DNA from: a virus
Reading direction: 5' to 3' (one strand)
DNA length: 63,056 bases
IMG/VR virus record: IMGVR_UViG_3300042509_002230
Span: 1 to 63,056 of that record
Below are positions 61,018 through 63,056 of this stretch, one piece after another. Every line of letters begins with the position of its first letter. Within the stretch, counting starts at the first letter, position 1. A program made the translations under genes and the position numbers. The notes under the pieces are model-generated. The model ran no database searches. It was not told where the DNA came from and was given only the letters and a program-made list of their open reading frames with translations.

Positions 61018-61513
61018 AGAAACATATTCAATTACTCCAAATACTGAAGCAGCAGATTTTCTTCAAAATGAAATACAGACTCATTTTGGATATATTCAAA
61101 AATCTAAAAGAGAAAAATATGCTGATGTTTGGATTTCTTCCAATGAAGGATTGAATGTTAAAACTGATAATTTGTTATCCCAACAAAATAAAGGTAGGTT
61201 ATGTACTGCAGAAGTAAATCAATGGCTGTTAAATCCTTCTAACAATTTAAAATTTCTTTTTATTGAATATACAAATGTTAATGGTCTTTTACAACTAATA
61301 AATACCAACGAAGTTTTTATTGAAGAAGTTTGTTACGAAATTTCTAATCAGGGTAGAGGACTTCTACAACCAAAAAGAACTTCTGAAGGAAAAGTTATTT
61401 TGCGTAATCGTATATCTCGTAATGAATGGATTGATGAATTTAAAATTAAATATTCTGAATTTGTTGATAAACAAATTAAACGATTTGAAAAGTACAAATT
61501 AGAATGGTGCTAA
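60995..61513 (+). CDS. Hypothetical protein, possible nuclease fold
   Basis: A 172-residue basic protein. ADVWISSNEGLNVKTDN (Asp then N-V-K about 11 residues later) and EEVCYEISNQGRGLLQPK are weakly like a PD-(D/E)XK restriction-type core, but no complete motif is secure. The C-terminal WIDEFKIKYSEFVDKQIKR is helical. It overlaps the previous gene by 23 bases and sits just before tRNA-Asn. Function unknown. Confidence 0.5.
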   Translation: MILPYNLKETYSITPNTEAADFLQNEIQTHFGYIQKSKREKYADVWISSNEGLNVKTDNLLSQQNKGRLCTAEVNQWLLNPSNNLKFLFIEYTNVNGLLQLINTNEVFIEEVCYEISNQGRGLLQPKRTSEGKVILRNRISRNEWIDEFKIKYSEFVDKQIKRFEKYKLEWC

Positions 61514-61519
61514 TTTCTT

Positions 61520-61591
61520 TGGGGTGTAGCTCAGCGGTAGAGCTATCGGCTGTTAACCGATTGGTCGCAGGTTCGATCCCTGCCGCCCCAG
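61520..61591 (+). tRNA. tRNA-Asn (GUU)
   Basis: Acceptor TGGGGTG / CGCCCCA; D arm GCTC / GAGC; anticodon loop CTGTTAA gives GUU; T arm GCAGG TTCGATC CCTGC. Followed by a TTGATAC / GTATCAA hairpin (61,592-61,610). Confidence 0.95.
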
Positions 61592-61721
61592 TTGATACAT
61601 TTTGTATCAAATGTAGGAACCAAAACCTCTTCCTGGTCACTGGCTGGGTAATGTAAAGAGGGAGGCTTAAGGTAATGCTCTCCCCTCCTACCACTAAATA
61701 TTTGTATCGAAGGATACAGTC

Positions 61722-61982
61722 ATGAAATACAAAATCTCATCAAAGTATTGTTTTTACAATAATGAAATTGTTGAGATGTATTTCATCAATAATGTTCCGT
61801 TTACATTTGAAGAACTTCCTCAAATAATGCAGGATGATCCTTACATTCAAATTGATGCTTCAAACAATGAAGAGTATAGTCCAGAAGATCTATACAAAAC
61901 TTCATTTTATTTAATTGATGAAGAATGTCATCCTTGCTTGTTTCCAGTGGACTTAGAAAATCCAGAAGATATGCCTGAATAA
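61722..61982 (+). CDS. Small acidic hypothetical protein
   Basis: An 86-residue acidic protein (EELPQIMQDDPYIQIDASN, then EEYSPEDLYKTSFYLIDEE). The ribosome-binding site AAGGA lies in a small hairpin (TGTATC / GATACA), which might modulate translation. Positioned between tRNA-Asn and tRNA-Thr. No family recognised. Confidence 0.5.
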   Translation: MKYKISSKYCFYNNEIVEMYFINNVPFTFEELPQIMQDDPYIQIDASNNEEYSPEDLYKTSFYLIDEECHPCLFPVDLENPEDMPE

Positions 61983-61985
61983 TTT

Positions 61986-62056
61986 GCCTCTAAAGCATTG
62001 TGGTGATGCACCGCTCTTGTAAAGCGGAGACGACAGTTCAATTCTGTCTAGGGGCT
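61986..62056 (+). tRNA. tRNA-Thr (UGU)
   Basis: Acceptor GCCTCTA / TAGGGGC (one T-G); anticodon stem CCGCT / AGCGG with loop CTTGTAA gives UGU; T arm GACAG TTCAATT CTGTC. Confidence 0.93.
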
Positions 62057-62077
62057 TAGTTAATTAATTAACTTATT

Positions 62078-62281
62078 ATGGGTTACGAATCACTTACTGA
62101 ATTTGAAAGAGCACTTGCTAGATTCGGTGATAAGGTAGATCTTATCGTCGGATTGGAAATCGGTGGTAAGATGAATGCCGATGATGCATACAAAGAAATT
62201 AAAACCATGATGAAGGATTTGAAGAAACTCCGCAAAGAATCCATCAAAGCTGGTAAAGACCTTGATACTTTTGAAGTATGA
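62078..62281 (+). CDS. Small helical hypothetical protein
   Basis: A 67-residue, charged, mostly helical protein (LTEFERALARFGDKVDLIVG, DAYKEIKTMMKDLKKLRKE). It overlaps the next gene by 4 bases, so both are likely co-translated. Unknown function. Confidence 0.55.
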   Translation: MGYESLTEFERALARFGDKVDLIVGLEIGGKMNADDAYKEIKTMMKDLKKLRKESIKAGKDLDTFEV

Positions 62282-62859
62282 CTATTTCACAAGGACTCGT
62301 TGAAACTGAATACGAAGAACCTGGATTTGAGATTACTCATCTGTCATTCAGAAAAAGAACATCCGAAAACATGTATGGAGGTCCTGTAGATTACTACATT
62401 GGTAACATCGTGTTTCGCCTGACGAATGAAGACGCCAAAGCCCGCATGAACTATTATTTGGAACAAAATGAAAAGCTTCGTGTAGCACCAGACCAAGAGT
62501 TGCATGACAAATATTATGATGGTCTTCATTTTGTATTTGGTGATGCAAAAGAACTTGAAGAAGAACATGATGGAGAAAAATATACTCCATTAGAAATTCT
62601 AAACAAAGAAGGTATCAAAGATGAAGATGTATTCATTTATGCATATCGTCGTAACATGGCACCTTTGCATGGATTCGTTGAATACATTGAGAAGTTTGAT
62701 TGTTACAAAATGCACGAATACTTCCAGGACACCCCTGTGGTTCGTGGTATCATACAGTATCTCCAAGACATGAAAGATGGTAAACCTAATCCAAGTCGTA
62801 CAGTCTATTACGAGCAGTTCATCAACACGCTTGAAAACCTCTGCTGGTGGTGGGACTAG
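62278..62859 (+). CDS. Hypothetical protein
   Basis: A 193-residue acidic protein (ITHLSFRKRTSENMYGGPVD, YYIGNIVFRLTN, DVFIYAYRRNMAPLHGFVEY). Strand and helix alternate, consistent with an alpha/beta fold. It ends LENLCWWWD. No catalytic motif recognised. It is coupled to the small helical protein upstream. Confidence 0.55.
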   Translation: MTISQGLVETEYEEPGFEITHLSFRKRTSENMYGGPVDYYIGNIVFRLTNEDAKARMNYYLEQNEKLRVAPDQELHDKYYDGLHFVFGDAKELEEEHDGEKYTPLEILNKEGIKDEDVFIYAYRRNMAPLHGFVEYIEKFDCYKMHEYFQDTPVVRGIIQYLQDMKDGKPNPSRTVYYEQFINTLENLCWWWD

Positions 62860-62983
62860 ACAGTGCTCAAAATGTCACACTGAGTACCCCCTTGACAAAG
62901 ACCACTATCAAGTGGTAAAATATTTCAGGACAGGATTTTCATATTATTGTAACGAATGCAATAAACCAAAATCCAAAGAATAA
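62777..62983 (+). CDS. Zinc-ribbon-like small protein (start uncertain)
   Basis: The recognisable part is the 40-odd C-terminal residues: CSKCHTEYPLDKDHYQVVKY and YYCNEC form a Cys2-Cys2 ribbon. The frame overlaps the previous gene by about 80 bases if ATG 62777 is used; a TTG at 62831 would give a shorter, more plausible product. A frameshift from the upstream gene is also conceivable. Low certainty on the start, fair on the domain. Confidence 0.45.
   Translation: MVNLIQVVQSITSSSSTRLKTSAGGGTRQCSKCHTEYPLDKDHYQVVKYFRTGFSYYCNECNKPKSKE
62892..62921 (+). promoter_or_regulatory. Possible sigma-70 promoter near the window end
   Basis: TTGACA, 18-bp spacer, TAAAAT, inside the zinc-ribbon gene; would drive genes beyond the window. 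Confidence 0.4.
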
Positions 62984-63056
62984 CTAAATACACAGAGACA
63001 CGGATGGTCTATAACAGTACTGGTCGGATGCGTCCCCTAATTCCCATGCAAAAAAC

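Noticed and set aside
62984-63056. Possible RNA gene at the window end
   Set aside because: No complete tRNA fold in the final 73 bases and the region is cut off.

Overview
The window is about 63 kb of an AT-rich double-stranded DNA phage genome with tightly packed genes, almost all on the + strand. Gene content and order identify a T4-like contractile-tailed phage of marine cyanobacteria (a cyanomyovirus, Kyanoviridae-type). It carries the T4 neck, terminase, tail, head, recombination and replication modules in T4-like order. It also carries genes typical of cyanophages: cobS with a CobT-like partner, hsp20, mazG, small proteins resembling the cyanobacterial families DUF3110 and DUF4278, and an NblA-like peptide. 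No photosystem genes are in this part of the genome.

Layout. 1-8.7 kb: virion adhesion and fibre genes, with the first gene cut by the window edge. 8.7-16.4 kb: neck and DNA packaging (gp13, gp14, gp15, gp16, three non-T4 genes, gp17). 16.5-24.5 kb: tail sheath, tail tube, portal, prohead core, protease, scaffold and major capsid protein. 24.6-31 kb: gp3-like, UvsY, UvsW, an Sm-like protein, sigma factor gp55, gp47, a DUF3110-like protein and gp46. 31-34.8 kb: a CobT-like protein, CobS and a DUF3310-like protein. 34.8-44.6 kb: replisome and recombination (gp45, gp44, gp62, RegA, gp43, UvsX, gp41, MazG), interrupted by hsp20 and one minus-strand gene. 45-56.7 kb: a probable packaged nucleotidyltransferase, two probable internal head proteins with histone-like cores, an Ig-domain virion protein, gp61 primase, NrdA and NrdB. 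56.7-63 kb: a nuclease, a C39-type protease, a secreted RlpA-like protein, nine tRNAs (Tyr, Arg, Leu, Ile, Pro, Ala, Gly, Asn, Thr), several unassigned structured RNA segments and small unknown genes.

Regulation can be read directly. Structural genes and putative internal virion proteins are preceded by NATAAATA / TATAAATA, the T4-type late promoter read by gp55-RNA polymerase. Replication, cobS, primase and tRNA units are preceded by host sigma-70 promoters (TTGACA, usually 17 bp, TATACT or TATAAT), often hidden in the 3' end of the upstream gene or fused to a terminator. RegA adds translational control of early genes.

The most interesting items are an overlooked 52-residue NblA-like gene; a nucleotidyltransferase with an N-terminus closely matching the T4 internal-protein capsid-targeting peptide; a CobT-like protein with both HEXXH and VWA motifs; a promoter-driven RNA closed by a 17-bp stem just before tRNA-Tyr; further unassigned RNA structures among the tRNAs; a signal-peptide RlpA; a lone minus-strand late gene; and possible leaderless late mRNAs. 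Assignments rest on remembered family motifs and T4 gene order. No database search was run.
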